A DNA stretch of 64,000 nt from Plasmodium malariae (GCF_900090045.1 NC_041783.1:1994001-2058000), one strand, 5' to 3'; positions 1 to 12,033 are shown, counted from the first letter of the stretch. A program made the numbers and translations. Notes: generated by a model from the sequence alone, not told the origin.

Positions 1-164
1 CTTTGAGGTACGAAAGAAACAAAAGAAACGAAAAAAACGAAAAAAACGAAAAAAGGAAGACATGGATAACCATTTGGTTCGTATGTGTACATATGTATGT
101 ATGTGCATGTGCGAGATTGCCTAACGAGGTGTGATCTTTTTTCTTTCTTTTTTTTTTTTAACAG

Positions 165-503
165 AATTTTAACTTAGAAATGAAAAGCTTAGTAAACATA
201 TATAGGGATATGAAAAGAATAGTTTTTTATAACGATTACAAAAAGTTAAGAGGTGTGAAAGCAGTAGATATCAAGGAAGAAAAAGGTGAAAACGAAGAAG
301 AAAATAATTTTGTATTCCTTGACGATGTTGCATATGCAGCAAATATTAAATCTTCTAGTGAAGAAGAAAATATTTTTAAATTATTAAATTTTAGTTCAGG
401 AGAAAACCATAAAATTGATGATAAATCACAAGAACTTGAGAAAATGAAAATATATGACATATATATAAATAAAAAATTAGCATTGGAAATAATGAATAAC
501 TGA
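165..503 (+). CDS. 3' terminal exon of a gene entering the window, unknown function
   Basis: A T-rich tract ending in an acag acceptor (161-164) is followed by an open frame of 112 codons that stops at TGA 501-503. The frame is already open before the ATG at 180, so this reads best as the last exon of a gene that starts upstream of the window; a single-exon gene starting at 180 (107 residues) is the alternative. The product is charged, rich in Glu/Lys/Asn, with no domain I recognise and no membrane segment. It contains the string FYNDYKK, which recurs in the first exon of the next gene. Function unknown. Confidence 0.5.
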   Translation, partial: NFNLEMKSLVNIYRDMKRIVFYNDYKKLRGVKAVDIKEEKGENEEENNFVFLDDVAYAANIKSSSEEENIFKLLNFSSGENHKIDDKSQELEKMKIYDIYINKKLALEIMNN

Positions 504-1076
504 ATGTCTTTTTAATTTTGTTATGTCCTTCTGCTAATACAACGCCCCTTTTTTAATTTTTTTCACTTCTTTTATTATCATTTTGTTTTATTTAGTTAAA
601 TTTTATTTTATTATTTTTTTTTTTTTCGAGTTAATTTTTTCTCTTTTTTAAGACCTTCGTATTTTCGTTCTTCTATCCCCTCTTAATAATTTTATTTCCC
701 TCTTCCAATTAAAGCTTCTATTTTTATTTATATTTTTCTATTTCTTCGTGATCATTTTTTTCTTCCTGTTCTTTTTCTTGATTTTTTTCATCCACTTCTT
801 TTATTCCTCTTTTTATTTTTATTATAATTATTTTTATTTTTAATTTTATTTTTTTTTATTTGTCTTTCGCGAAATAATTAATAGCACAACAGAAAAGCAA
901 AACAATAAAAGGATGGAAAAAACGCTCTAAAAAAATATTCTAAACAAATTATTATCTCATATTTCATGTGTTAAAAATACTACATCATACAGATCGAGGA
1001 GAGATATAAATGCGCTTATCCATCTGTGCATACATAATACATACATACACGCATCCGTATAGATATACTACCCTTC
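504..1076. other. T-rich intergenic stretch
   Basis: Low-complexity T-rich DNA with short AT runs lies between the stop of the incoming gene and the ATG of the next + gene. I see no coding frame or RNA-like island. It must hold the 3' end of one gene and the promoter/5' leader of the next. Confidence 0.6.
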
Positions 1077-3548
1077 ATGGATGTTAAAAATATGGGGGAA
1101 TACATAAGAAAAATACCCTTTTATAACGATTATGAAAAAAAGAAAGATCTCTTAAAATTTTCCTGTTTAAAAGAAGATAATGAGGATGAGTTGCAAAGAA
1201 ACTTGAAGAAGAAAAACATGAACGATGATGTTCATTTTATAAGTAAGCTTCAAAACGGAATGGAGTTCTTTTTTTGTGTGAATATTAAAGTGTAAATAAA
1301 GGGACGAAAAAAACAATTTTGTTATTCTATTCACAGTAAAGAAACGGGAAAACATGAGGGACATTCTGACGCACCACCTTCATACAGGTTCATTTGTTGT
1401 AACTCTTTAATTGTACATATGTACATATGCAAACATACACGTATATGTACATATACCCATATACAATTGTCCTCATACCTATGTACATTTTTTAATTTTG
1501 TAATACACGCACACAATAAGACAATAGGACCCAAAGGGATATACTTACTGAGAGAAAAGTACTTGAAATTTTTTTTTGCACATATGCGCAAACGTTAGAG
1601 AAAACCCATCTAAACCCGATGCAGTCACAACAGTCAACTGCTTTGCATCATTTTGTCTGTATCGTTTTACTTGTATAGTTTGCTTTGTAAAGTTTGCATT
1701 GTTCCATTCCGTTTTCATTTCATTTGTTTCGTTCGTTCTGCTCCACTCCTTTTCATTTTGAATTTCTTTTAAAAAAAGAATAAATTGAAAGAGGATATCT
1801 CTCAGAACTACAATGCATACGAAAAAAAATTTCCGTTTCTTATTGATACTACTGTGACAAAACCTCAAGAAACGAAGAGTATAAGGGACGTATTAAACGA
1901 TATATACGGTTAAGAATACAAAAAAAAAAAAAAAAAAAAAAAATTCGTATTATGTATAAATAAGTAAAATAAGTAAATGCGAGAAATGGGTTATTTAATA
2001 AGATGAGAAAGTATGATGTTGGATGAAGAAACATGTACAGTATTTATTAAAACACTGAACTATTAAGAATGTATTTCTTTTTTTTTTTTTTCCTTTTTTT
2101 TAGAGCAGGATGACGTACATAAAACTAGATTAAGTGAAGATATTAAGACAAAAGCAATGTTATTGGAAAGGAGAAAAAAGCTTTTTATCGCTGAGTTAAG
2201 TTCGTACTTATATGACAATCAAAAATGTGTAAGGGTGTATACATATATATGTGTGTATATATGTAAATATGTATATAAGTAAATATATATATATGTAAAT
2301 ATGTATATATGTAAATATATAAATACATCTGCAAACATTTCGGTTTTGCAAAATTTTTTTTGTTATGTTAGGTGGCAAGGATGCAGAAGGTACCCAGTTA
2401 AGGAAGGGGATTCATCCCCATGCAGCGAATTATGTTATGTGTGTAAGATTATATATAATCATGTATAAACGTGAGCATTTTCTTTTCAATACATGGTTTC
2501 CTTTTTATATAGGTGATAACGAGATGATGAATATTCATGAGGTGCTTTTAGACCCGGAAAAAAATTATGTGTATGAACAAAAATGCATATGCTTATACAA
2601 GTTTGTAGCTTTATGTACATGTACGAATCTATATACATATGTACGTGAGTAGTGGAAAAATAAATAAATATATAAATAAATAATAACAAGTATATGCACA
2701 TATTTATGTATGTACTTACGCTTATATGTGCACCTTTTCAGGGAAGTCGTAAAAAATAAGAACAAATTGTTAACCCTAAAAAATTATGGGTTGGGGCAAT
2801 CCCCTTCAGATTTCGTTTTTTCATATCCTGACATTAAGGCAAGTAAGTATCTTCTTTCACATATACATACCTACGTGTGGGTATTATGTACATATATACA
2901 TATATATGTAAATGGAGCTTGTAGAGAATAAACTAAGAATTATTCTCAGAGCACAATATTTTTGCTCATATAACAAACATATACCCTCTGATTCTAATAT
3001 TACTAACTACAATTTTTTTCTGTTACGACTTCTTAACGCTTTATCGCCCGGAAAAAAAAAAGGAGGGAGAGGGGGATATGCCACTGAAATAATGAAATCA
3101 AATATACTAAAAAATAAAAATGAAAAGACTCAAAAATGGGTACGCCCCTAAACAGCAACAATAGCAAGGATAATTACAACAACATTAACAGTAGTAGTAG
3201 TAGCAAGAGTGACAGTAATAACAAAAAAAAAAAAAAAAAATGTAATTTGCACTCTCATGAATTTTTATAAATGGAATATTTTTTTCATAAATACAGATAA
3301 ACGTGGAAAACATAAATGGTAATTTATTCCTTGTAAAATATAATAAAAGACAGAGACATAAAACAAACGATAAATATGTATGTTCAAAATGCATATGCAA
3401 AACGAATAAACAAATACATTTTCATATATTTTCCCATTTTCAACATGAAGATTTATATAAAAAGGAAAATTACCAAATTAGGTTCATAATAATTTTGATA
3501 AAACATTTTATATGTATATGTGGCAATATATTTTATAATAATATTTAA
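1077..3548 (+). CDS. Conserved-looking eight-exon protein of unknown function
   Basis: I assembled eight exons whose phases agree: 1077-1242, 1792-1908, 2104-2228, 2372-2396, 2513-2570, 2742-2842, 2925-3139 and 3297-3548, giving about 352 residues. Two introns use the donor GTTAAG; the others use ordinary GT donors. The fifth exon's donor is the least certain (GTATGA at 2571 fits the phase; GTTTGT further on also fits). The protein is hydrophilic and Lys-rich, with a helical basic stretch (residues about 105-135) and a C-terminal exon holding four cysteines in CxxC-x-C-like spacing (VCSKCIC) followed by a hydrophobic tail. I recognise no family. The N-terminus shares FYNDY with the preceding gene. 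The start ATG at 1077 is the first in frame after a non-coding stretch. Confidence 0.6.
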
Positions 3549-4484
3549 AAAAAAAAAATTAAAAAACATTAAAAAATAAATTTAATTGACACATTTTTCC
3601 ATTCTTTTTTCAGGGAACAAAAAGGTTAAAAGGGGAAAAAAAAAAGAAAAAGAAAACAGCCACTGAGCATATAATATACATGTTAACATGGTTGCACTAC
3701 GCGTCTACATATATAGAAATATATTAAATATAAATATATATATATATATATATGTTCGCTTATTTCCCTTCTTTGAAAGTGTTCTTAATGAAAAACAGAT
3801 TAAAATATGTTAACCACACCCCGAATAGCTATTTCGTTGATAGCTACCTGAACGTAAAATTATTCAAAAAAAACAAAAAAAAAAAAAAAGCATAAAAGAA
3901 GCTAAAAAGAAAAGGACTACTGTTTTTTCACGTTCATTTGTTATGTACTTGACATGACCTCCCTTTCTTGTCATTTAAAGGAGAAGCCACGAATTATTTT
4001 AAGGTATAAAGGATTTCAACAAAAAAGGTAAAGACGCATAAAAAGGGCAATTCGAGTAGTGGAAAAAACGAAATCTTGTAATTTTGGAAATATACAAGAA
4101 TCAATATGGAAATAAAAAAGTTAAACTGTTGGGTAACATTTTGCAAAAAACAAAAAAAAAATTAAAAATTAAAAAAGGTTCGATCAGCAGGAAAGGGCAG
4201 CAAACGACCATTTAGACGGGGAACGCACGTTTATATAATGCGACGGAAAGAAGAATCATGTAAATTTGATTTTAAGTATAACAATGTTTTGAAGATTTTC
4301 TTTTTTTCGTTTCTCTATTTTTTTTTCGTTTTCTTTTTTCGTTTCTCTATTCTTTTTTCGTTTATCTATTCTTTTTTCGTTTCTCTATTCTTTTTTCGTT
4401 TCTCTATTCTTTTTTCGTTTATCTATTCTTTTTTCGTTTCTCTATTCTTTTTTCGTTTCTCTATTCTTTTTTCCCCTTCCTTCC
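3549..4484. other. Intergenic DNA between convergent genes
   Basis: A/T-rich spacer with homopolymer runs and a (TA)n tract near 3730. The segment 4300-4472 is a minisatellite (listed separately). I see no credible coding frame; the + frame from 4238 is a read-through of the repeat. Confidence 0.6.
4300..4472. repeat. Minisatellite, ~20 bp unit, T-rich
   Basis: About eight diverged copies of a roughly 20-bp unit built on tttttcgtttctctattc, with some copies carrying tttatc in place of tttctc. It lies just downstream of the DPM1 stop codon, so it probably falls in or near the 3' UTR of DPM1. Confidence 0.85.
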
Positions 4485-5255
4485 TTAGACAGTCCAAAAG
4501 AGCCTTAATAGACCAATAAGATACTGAAAAACTTCATTTGAACTCAATTTTGATCGACCAAAGAGTCTATCAACAAACACGTAACCAACTTCTTCAATGT
4601 ATTTACCTAATTTCTTTGCTCTTACAATAACCTCCATTTGAAACACATATCCTTTTCCTTCTACTTGCTGAATGATTTCTTTAAGTACTTCTGTCTTATA
4701 TAATCTGAAGGATCCAGTTAGATCCGTCAGATTAATAAATAAAAGAAACTGTGATAAAAAGTTGGCTACACGACTAATGAGAATTCGTTTATAAGACCAT
4801 CCTGATATTCCTCCATCTTTACTATACCTAGTACCTGTTACAATATCACAGTTCGTTTCTTTTTGTTTTTTTATAAAATTATATATATATTTCGGATGGT
4901 GCGATAAATCAGCATCCATTATAATAACAAAATTACCAGACACTATTTTTAATGCATCCATATATGCAGAACTTAAACCATATTTTCCTTCTCTCTCTAT
5001 TAATAGCAATCTTTCTTCTTTAAAAATTGTCTGAAGAGTTTTGTAAACTTTAGCAGTTTCATCTTCACTGTTGTCATCTACTACTATTATTTCAAAATTA
5101 ATCCTTTTTTTTTTTAGCTCGTTTATAATCATATATATGATGTATGGCAAATTTTCCTTCTCGTTGTATGTTGGTAGAATGATGGAATACATACAAGCAA
5201 AGGACATGTTTAATTTGATACATAACAACAAGAAAAAATAAAAATATATAATCAT
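4485..5255 (-). CDS. DPM1: Dolichol-phosphate mannosyltransferase catalytic subunit (DPM1)
   Basis: Single-exon GT2-family glycosyltransferase that transfers mannose from GDP-mannose to dolichyl phosphate on the cytosolic face of the ER; in malaria parasites the product feeds GPI-anchor synthesis. Visible family marks are the N-terminal ILPTYNEKENLP strand-loop, VVDDNSEDET, GLSSAYMDAL, the acidic DADLSHHP metal/donor site, VTGTRYSKDGGISGW, LTDLTGSFRLY, and the C-terminal DRLFGRSKLS. The protein stops just after this core, as in DPM1 enzymes lacking a C-terminal membrane anchor (these need DPM2/DPM3-type partners). The open frame is 256 residues; the hydrophobic first 16 residues may be spurious, as a second ATG at 5207 starts at MSFACMYS, closer to the usual N-terminus. 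Downstream lies a minisatellite. Confidence 0.93.
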   Translation of the reverse strand: MIIYFYFFLLLCIKLNMSFACMYSIILPTYNEKENLPYIIYMIINELKKKRINFEIIVVDDNSEDETAKVYKTLQTIFKEERLLLIEREGKYGLSSAYMDALKIVSGNFVIIMDADLSHHPKYIYNFIKKQKETNCDIVTGTRYSKDGGISGWSYKRILISRVANFLSQFLLFINLTDLTGSFRLYKTEVLKEIIQQVEGKGYVFQMEVIVRAKKLGKYIEEVGYVFVDRLFGRSKLSSNEVFQYLIGLLRLFWTV

Positions 5256-5461
5256 GTTAAAGGGGGGAAGGGAAAAGGTAATATGCGGATGGGGTGTATA
5301 GAAGCTTAACCGTTAGAGGAATCATGCTTCTATTTTTTTGAATAAAAATATTCCTTCAAAATGGTATTTTTTGCTTTTATTTTGTTTTTTTTTTATGTTT
5401 TTGCGTTTTTGTGTTTTCGCATTTTTTGCACTTTTGCACTTTCTGTATCAAATTAGGGTAC

Positions 5462-5923
5462 CTAAGCAGGGTTCATATCCCAGAGTTTTTTATTAAACTC
5501 AAACCACTGCATATAACTTAGTCTTCTTTTTGCTTGATAATCCTTCCGCTGCTCGAAAGAAATGGAAAATTGCTTTAAGGCGAGTACATGTAATTATATG
5601 CATACATAATTCACATATTTGCACATATACATATGTACACGTATATATACATGCGCAGAATTGTATTTAATGAAATGTTTTAATATTTTCTTATTTTTCC
5701 TTTTTGCTTTAACACTGTTATTATCTTCGCTATACTGTGCAATTTCTTTTCTTTTGTTCGTAATTCATTTTTTAATCTGTGCGTTTATAATTTACAATTT
5801 GTTCTTTCCCTCTTTGTGTAATAAATTTAAATTATATTTTGTCGCTCCTCGCGTTATTACATTCTTATATTATTATATTGATACCTTATAATCTTCATTA
5901 CATATTTGTTTCCTTTCTCCCAT
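5462..5923 (-). CDS. Small two-exon gene, 49-residue protein of unknown function
   Basis: Minus-strand model: exon 1 5885-5923 (13 codons, MGERKQICNEDYK), donor GTATCA; intron of about 310 bp; acceptor aaag; exon 2 5573-down-to-5462 in genome order (5462-5572), 36 codons plus TAG. Both exons are phase 0 and stand out from the surrounding T-rich DNA in composition. The product is basic and aromatic, with strings such as RKDYQAKRRLSYMQW and a NKKLWDMNPA end, and has no signal peptide or membrane segment. Size and charge recall small mitochondrial complex subunits, but I recognise no family. It lies upstream of and in the same orientation as DPM1. The exact intron acceptor could shift by one codon. 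Confidence 0.5.
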
Positions 5924-6507
5924 TGACCCTGTAGTCCTTTTTAATGTTACTTCGTGTACTGCTAACTTTGCCAATTTTGTTATTTTTTTATGTATTTAAA
6001 AAAAAAAAAAATGTGAGCACATAAATTTTCTTTTAATTGTTATACGAACAAATATAAGCATACATACGTAAATATATATGTATATATATGTACATGTATA
6101 TATATGTATGTATATGTATTTATATATATGTACATGTATATATATGTATGTATATGTATTTATATATATGTACATGTATATATATGTATGTATATGTATT
6201 TATATATATGTATGTATATGTATGTACCTACATGCAGTCAACATGTTGCCATTGCTCGAGGAATAATTGTTGTAAGTTTTTATTTCATTATTATTAAGAA
6301 TGATTATATGAACAAGGAGCAAGTATCCCGATAATCTAGAGGGCTAACACTTTATATGGTATCTAAAATAAATACTTGATGTAAATTTTTTCCTTTGAAA
6401 AAAAAATTTTTTTTTCTGCCTTTTTTCGACGTTTTTCGTGTACATTTTAGTGCTCATTTTCCCCCCTCATTTTAGCTTCTTATTTTTTTGCTGCTTCTCC
6501 TCTTTTC
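5924..6507. other. Intergenic DNA between divergent genes, with microsatellite
   Basis: This region separates the minus-strand small gene from the + strand OTU gene and so holds two promoters. 6066-6228 is a ~40-bp repeat of mixed tatatatgtaca and tgtatgtatatgtattta motifs in about three to four copies; frames read through it are repeat artefacts. Nothing else is evident. Confidence 0.55.
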
Positions 6508-8297
6508 ATGTTAAGGTTAAAAATGGTAAATGAAGAGAAGGAGCTTATGAGTTATCATGAATATAAAAGGAGGGTAAAGAAAATCACAGAGGAGTTAAAA
6601 AGAGAAAAAAAAAAGACCATAAACAAAAGTAAAAAGAGCGAAAATTTATTAAAGCTTGAAGAAGAATTAAATCGGTTGATCGTACTTTACAATAACAAGG
6701 GAAGTAATAATAATAAGAGGGGTGAAGGTGAAGAGGAGAAAGAGGAAATTGAAAAGGATAACAATTTATCATTTACCGATAATTTATATTCATATAATGA
6801 AATATCTAAAAAGATGTTAAAAAATAAGAAAAAAACGCAACTGAAGGAATTAGAGGAAGAACTAAATGAAAAATCAAAAAATAAAATTGGTGAAGTAGAA
6901 TATAATGAATTATTAGAAATATTAAAAAAATTAAACAAGACGATTTATTCTATAGCTCCTGATGGAAACTGTTTATATGAATCAATTTTACATCAACTTA
7001 GACAAAGAAGGACAAATAATTATGAATTTAGTAGAAGGGACTTTTTAAATCAATTAAGTGAAGATAATTTTTCATTAGAAAAAGTTGATTTGAAAAATTA
7101 TGAAAACAAAAAAAATTTTGACTTTACTATTTTTACAGATATTAATCCATACGATTTGAACAGCGAAATTCTAAGATTCCTTACGGCTATATACATATTG
7201 CAAAATGAGGAAATATTTAAATATTTTATTTACAATGAGGATGATTACGCTGATAATGGTAAGGCGTGGACTACTGAAAAAGGAGGAAATGTGGCCAAAA
7301 AAAAGCAAAAAAAAGGGAAAAAAAAAAAATTAATTAAAACAAAATAAAATAAATCAAAAAAAAAAAAAAATACAGCAACAAAAAAAAAAAAAAAAATACA
7401 ACAAAAAAACAAAGACCTTTTTCATCTTTCTTAATTTTTGCAGATGTGTATTTTAGTTATTGTCAAGGAATTACCAACGGGGTTTACGGGTGAGGAAATG
7501 AGAGCAGCAGCATATATATGCTTGTGTGTGTATGCTTATTTATGTGCATGTATGTACATATATGTACATGTATATACTTATGTTTATATGTGTGTAAACT
7601 TAAAAAGCGTACAATTGTATTTTCCTGCGATTCCTACTGAAGTCCCTATAGTGTTAAGACTATCGGACTATAAGTTACTTCTCCGTAGAAATGTATTTTT
7701 GTGGTCGTATTTTTCTTGTCCTCCAGTATTATAGCTACATAACTGTTTGCATATTAATATTATTATTGTTATTACTATTATCTTATTTGTTTAGATAGCT
7801 ATTTGTTTTCCCAACTATTTATTTTCTGTATTTTATCCTTTTATTTTTTACAATTCTGCAGGAGTGAAATTGAAATAAAAGCTCTCTCGAATATACTACA
7901 AAAGAAAATTACCGTCTTTGACACAAACATGAACATATCATACGTATGAACATAAAAGAAAAGACTTTGTAAACACACAATATTTATTTTGCATTTTTAA
8001 GGTGTGTGTGTGTGCGTTTTCCCCTAATTGGAAATATTTATTATTTATTTTTTTTATTATTATTTCTCTTTATTAGGGAGAGGATTATGAAAAGGAATTA
8101 TTTATATGCTTTCACCACAATTTATATGCACTAGGTAAAAGATGTAAAAAGAAAAAATTATTTGGAAAAATATGGTGTATTAGGATAAGTTGATTCATTT
8201 TTTGAGTGCACTAATAATTTTTTTTTTTTTTTTTTTCTGTTTTTTCTTTTTTTTCATAGGAAAGCATTACAACTCAGTTATTGATCTTCAAACGTAA
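6508..8297 (+). CDS. OTU-family cysteine protease (deubiquitinase), OTUD6B-like
   Basis: Five exons with agreeing phases: 6508-7258, 7444-7489, 7862-7943, 8077-8134 and 8260-8297, encoding 324 residues. The N-terminal ~135 residues are Lys/Glu-rich and probably helical, as in OTUD6-type enzymes. The OTU catalytic core begins at PDGNCLYES: Asp152 and nucleophile Cys155. The last exon supplies the catalytic His315 in GKHYNSV. Between them lie YFSYCQGITNGVYGS (the family's Y..Y...WGG region, here without Trp) and EIEIKALSNIL. OTU enzymes cleave ubiquitin or ubiquitin-like conjugates in the cytosol. The catalytic halves lie in exons 1 and 5, so mis-splicing would kill activity. An in-frame second Met at residue 6 (MVNEEKEL) is an equally good start. 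Confidence 0.9.
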
Positions 8298-9279
8298 AAG
8301 CAGAGCACAGATCCTTTGCACCTACATAAACATTAAGGAATACCCGTCAATATGGGTAAGAGCAATTTTTATGTTAAAATGGAATGGTATAAGTATTTTA
8401 CCGCAAAATAGGTATGCGAACGTGAGAAATAGAAAGGAAGAAACGTGAAAGTGAACATGTCGAAGAACAATGGTAGAAGTGGAAATTCCAAAGAACAAAC
8501 GCGAAGGAACAATAGGACAACGTAGAAAAGCCCTTTTTGTAGCTTCGCTTGGAAACGGTTTATCTTTTTAGCTAACCAAAAAACATAACTTTCTATATCG
8601 TTTTACTAATAAAATTTATCAAGATGTTTTTATATCATTTTTTTTTTTTTTCAAAAATTACAAAAAAAGAGAAAAACAAAATGAAAAAAAAAAAAAAAAA
8701 AAAAGGAAAAGAAAAGAAAGTGAACAAAAGGGAATGAAAGAAATGAAAGAAAAGATAAGAAAGGAAAAAAAAAAGAAAGCATAGTAAAAACGAATGCTAC
8801 ATAAAACAAAGCACAGCACAGCAAATAGCATATTTGAAATAAAAAAAATATATATATATAATAATAAAATTGATCTTCTTTTAATTAAAATGTTTTAACA
8901 AATGCAAGTGCAACATATCATATAAAGATCTTTTAAACAAACAAAAAAAATAAAATAATAATAATAATAAATATTTTAATGTTTTTTTTTTTTTTTTTTT
9001 TTTTAAATTTTACACACATAAAATATGCGTAGATTTAAACGCATGTGAACAAATTAAAAAGAAATAATGTATTTGCGTACATATAAATAGTGAAAGTTTT
9101 CATATAATATACGCAAATTATTACAAAAATATGATAAGAACAACGTCGGTGCGTGGGGGGTGTGGAAGCACCACTGCTGTTATATATAAATGTATATATG
9201 TACATACACATGCATGTACTTATATACAGAGATACATTTTTAAAGCGACAAAATGGAGTAATTTTTGAACTGTGTGAAA
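8298..9279. other. Intergenic DNA between convergent genes
   Basis: Spacer between the OTU stop and the PHD-protein stop, A/T-rich with long A and T runs (8641-8710, 8983-9004). It would contain both 3' UTRs. I see no coding or RNA-like element; the + frame 9153-9476 is mainly the antisense of the PHD protein's acidic tail. Confidence 0.6.
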
Positions 9280-9775
9280 TTATTTGTAATCTTCTCCGTA
9301 GTACTCCTCATCATCCTTATCCTCTTCATCGTAGTCGTCTTCTTCTTCTTCCTCCTCATCCTCTTCAGCTAAGACCCCATCTTCTTCTTCTTCCTCTAAT
9401 TCCACTTCATCTTCGTCTTCGTCTTCATCTAGTTCTTTTTTCAAAGCATTTCTTGTTCTTTCATGAGGGTAACTAGATTCAATTATATTATTTTTGTTTA
9501 TTTCGCAATAATATTTGTTTTTTTCATTAATTCTGTAACTGTATTTCTTTTCATCTAGCGAAATTTCAACAGAGCGCTTGATGTAACTTTGTAGCAACTC
9601 TGAGGAGGGATAAGGTGAGTCTACAAAAGGACAGAAAAAGAAGCAAGCAAAATAAAGTACAAAAAAAAAAAAAAAAAAATGAAATTATAATTGAGAGTAT
9701 AATGGGGAGCATAACTAGAAGTGGTTAAAGAATTAACAGTATCTTATGGTCTTACGAGATGCATAACAATTATTC

Positions 9776-9809
<34 letters not shown>

Positions 9810-10035
9810 ATGTATATAAGTGTGGCTAGTATAACGTACCTGATATTTGGCCTCTTTTATCGCGAGGTCTCCACTTATTCTCGTATTTTCGTATTGGGGG
9901 GTCACAAATTTCTGAGTATATTAAGGGAAGTAACAAAAAAAAAATAAAAAAAAATAATAAATTAGAGAACGAATAAGATAATATAATATTACAACGAAAC
10001 ATTGACATATGCGCGAATGATTGATACGACGCAAA

Positions 10036-10080
<45 letters not shown>

Positions 10081-12033
10081 GTATGTACGTATGTAAGCAT
10101 GTATGTACGAATATGTACACGTGTAGTGAACACTTCAATCCAGCCACATCATTTTTAACTTGCCTAAAAAATTAAAATCAGAACTTTTTAGTAATTCTAT
10201 AGCTCTCCTTGGGTTGTAATCAACTCGATGTAAAATCTTGAAGGCGTATTCAGGAGTAAATGGGTGCCACCCCAATTGACATTTCCAATTTTTGGCTAGC
10301 TCTTTTATAAAAATAGACAATTCATAATCATTTTTGATAACTAATTCGTATTGTCCCTCACTTAAGTAGCTTTCTTTCATCCGTTCTAATAAGTATGGCG
10401 AGTAAACTAATTCGGATTTGTTCGGCTCTACACAGTAAAAACGCGCGTACGAACGTATATGAGAATATATATACACATATAAACACACTTATGTACTCAT
10501 ATACATATGTGATAAAGGCATACCCCTTTGAACACAATTAAAATGTTAAACACTCTCATGCATATATATATACAAATACCATCATATTTTTCTGAATGGC
10601 TATTTAAAAAAAAGGTTGAGACATTGGACACTTGGTAATTTTCCCCCACATTGATCTGACCTGTATAATTACTCCCTTCACTTTTTTGTTTAACCTTTTC
10701 TTTTTTTTCTTCGCATGTACTGTTAATACAGAATAAAAAAAGAAGGTAAATGGAAAATATAAATATCATAAAACTTTGTAAGGAGGTGCATGCCATGTGT
10801 AGCGTGCACGCGTACATGTGTATATATGTGCTCACACATATGGGCATATGTATGCATGCATATATATATATATATATGTAGTGCCTCATTCCGTCTAAGG
10901 CACCCCCATCTAACCTTATGGTTTTTATTTTCTTCCTTTTTTTTAATGAAATATCAATAGTTACGCCTAGAGAGAAAGAAAAAAAAAAAATTAAATCAAT
11001 ATGAAAAATAAAAAAAATAAAAAAATATAAATGATAATTAAGACATAAGAAATAGCCTTTTTCGTTGCTATAACTCTTGAATGTCAGTAAATTACACAAA
11101 CCCAATCATTTTCGTTACCACTTCTTTTACAGAGGGGGCAATACCAATAGTTATAATTTTGTTGAGGCTTATCAGCTTCACTGACACACTGTTAAAAATA
11201 AAGGAAATGAATGAAAAGAAATGAAATAAAGAATAGATCTTAATTTGTTCAAATATGTATGTATAAGTTCCAGTGTGTATGTATATGTTCCAGTGTGTAT
11301 GTATGTGTTCCACTGTGTATGTATGTGTTCCACTGTGTATGTATGTGTTCCAATGTGTACGTATGTGTTCCAATGTGTACGTATGTGTTCCAGCGTGTAT
11401 GTATGTGTTCCACTGTGTATGTATGTGTTCCACTGTGTATGTATGTGTTCCACTGTGTATGTATGTGTTCCAGTGTGTATGTATGTGTTCCAATGTGTAC
11501 GTATGTGTTCCAATGTGTACGTATGTGTTCCAATGTGTACGTATGTGTTCCAATGTGTACGTATGTGTTCCAGTGTGTATGTATGTGTTCCAGCGTGTAT
11601 GTATGTGTTCCAGTGTGTATGTATGTGTTCCAGTGTGTATGTATGTGTTCCAGTGCATATGTATGTATATGCACCACTGTGTACATATATATATGCGCAC
11701 ATGTGTGTATATGCATCTATTTAAGCACAAGAATAGGCTTACGTATATGTGATAGGATCTGATGCAGTTGTCACAACAAATTAAATTTCCTCCATGATAG
11801 CATTCATAGCAGAAAGGATCGTTTTCATTATTGTCACTGTAGTTTCTTATTTCAGAATTTGTATTGGTTGGTTTTAAATTTTTGTTATTTGTTTTCTTAT
11901 TATTGTTATTATATGTTACCTTTTTATGGTTGTTCATACCATAATTCTCTATATAATTCATTCCCTTATTTTTAGACTTATCTATTTCTCTTCTTTTTAC
12001 TTTATTCGAAACCACGACAAGCCCTTTTTCCAT
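9280..12033 (-). CDS. PHD-finger protein with acidic tail
   Basis: Seven exons with consistent phases: 11743-12033, 11098-11188, 10915-10966, 10580-10719, 10164-10427, 9840-9911 and 9280-9620, giving 416 residues. The PHD zinc finger is split by intron 1: Cys75, Cys78, Cys87, Cys90, His95 in exon 1, then Cys98, Trp112, Cys114 and Cys117 in exon 2 (complete C4HC3 with the usual Trp two before the final CxxC). Such fingers read histone H3 tails or other chromatin marks in the nucleus. Exon 5 encodes a helical domain I do not recognise (motif LGWHPFTPEYAF). The last ~45 residues are almost all Glu/Asp. Intron 5 appears to be GC-AG: the exon ends ..tttttag before gcaagt, and only that donor keeps frame into exon 6. 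Intron 1 is filled by a 20-bp minisatellite. Confidence 0.88.
11262..11668. repeat. 20-bp minisatellite inside intron 1 of the PHD gene
   Basis: About twenty near-perfect copies of the unit tgtgtatgtatgtgttcca plus one variable base. Variants alternate g/a/c at the position after ttcca and tat/tac, in blocks, suggesting slippage or unequal exchange. All six frames stay open across it, producing artefactual long frames. It lies between the two halves of the zinc finger in the genomic DNA. Confidence 0.95.

Noticed and set aside
9153..9476. Plus frame of 107 codons rich in Leu/Pro/His
   Set aside because: Antisense of the Asp/Glu tail of the PHD protein.
11262..11668. Possible CRISPR array (regular ~20-bp repeats)
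   Set aside because: The units are head-to-tail with no unique spacers, and the genome is eukaryotic.
11178..11762. Five long overlapping frames on both strands with Cys/His/Tyr-rich repeats (e.g. HTYTLEHIH, VYVCVPVCM)
   Set aside because: They are the 20-bp minisatellite in intron 1 of the PHD gene read in all frames; the true exons flank it and join the zinc finger in phase.
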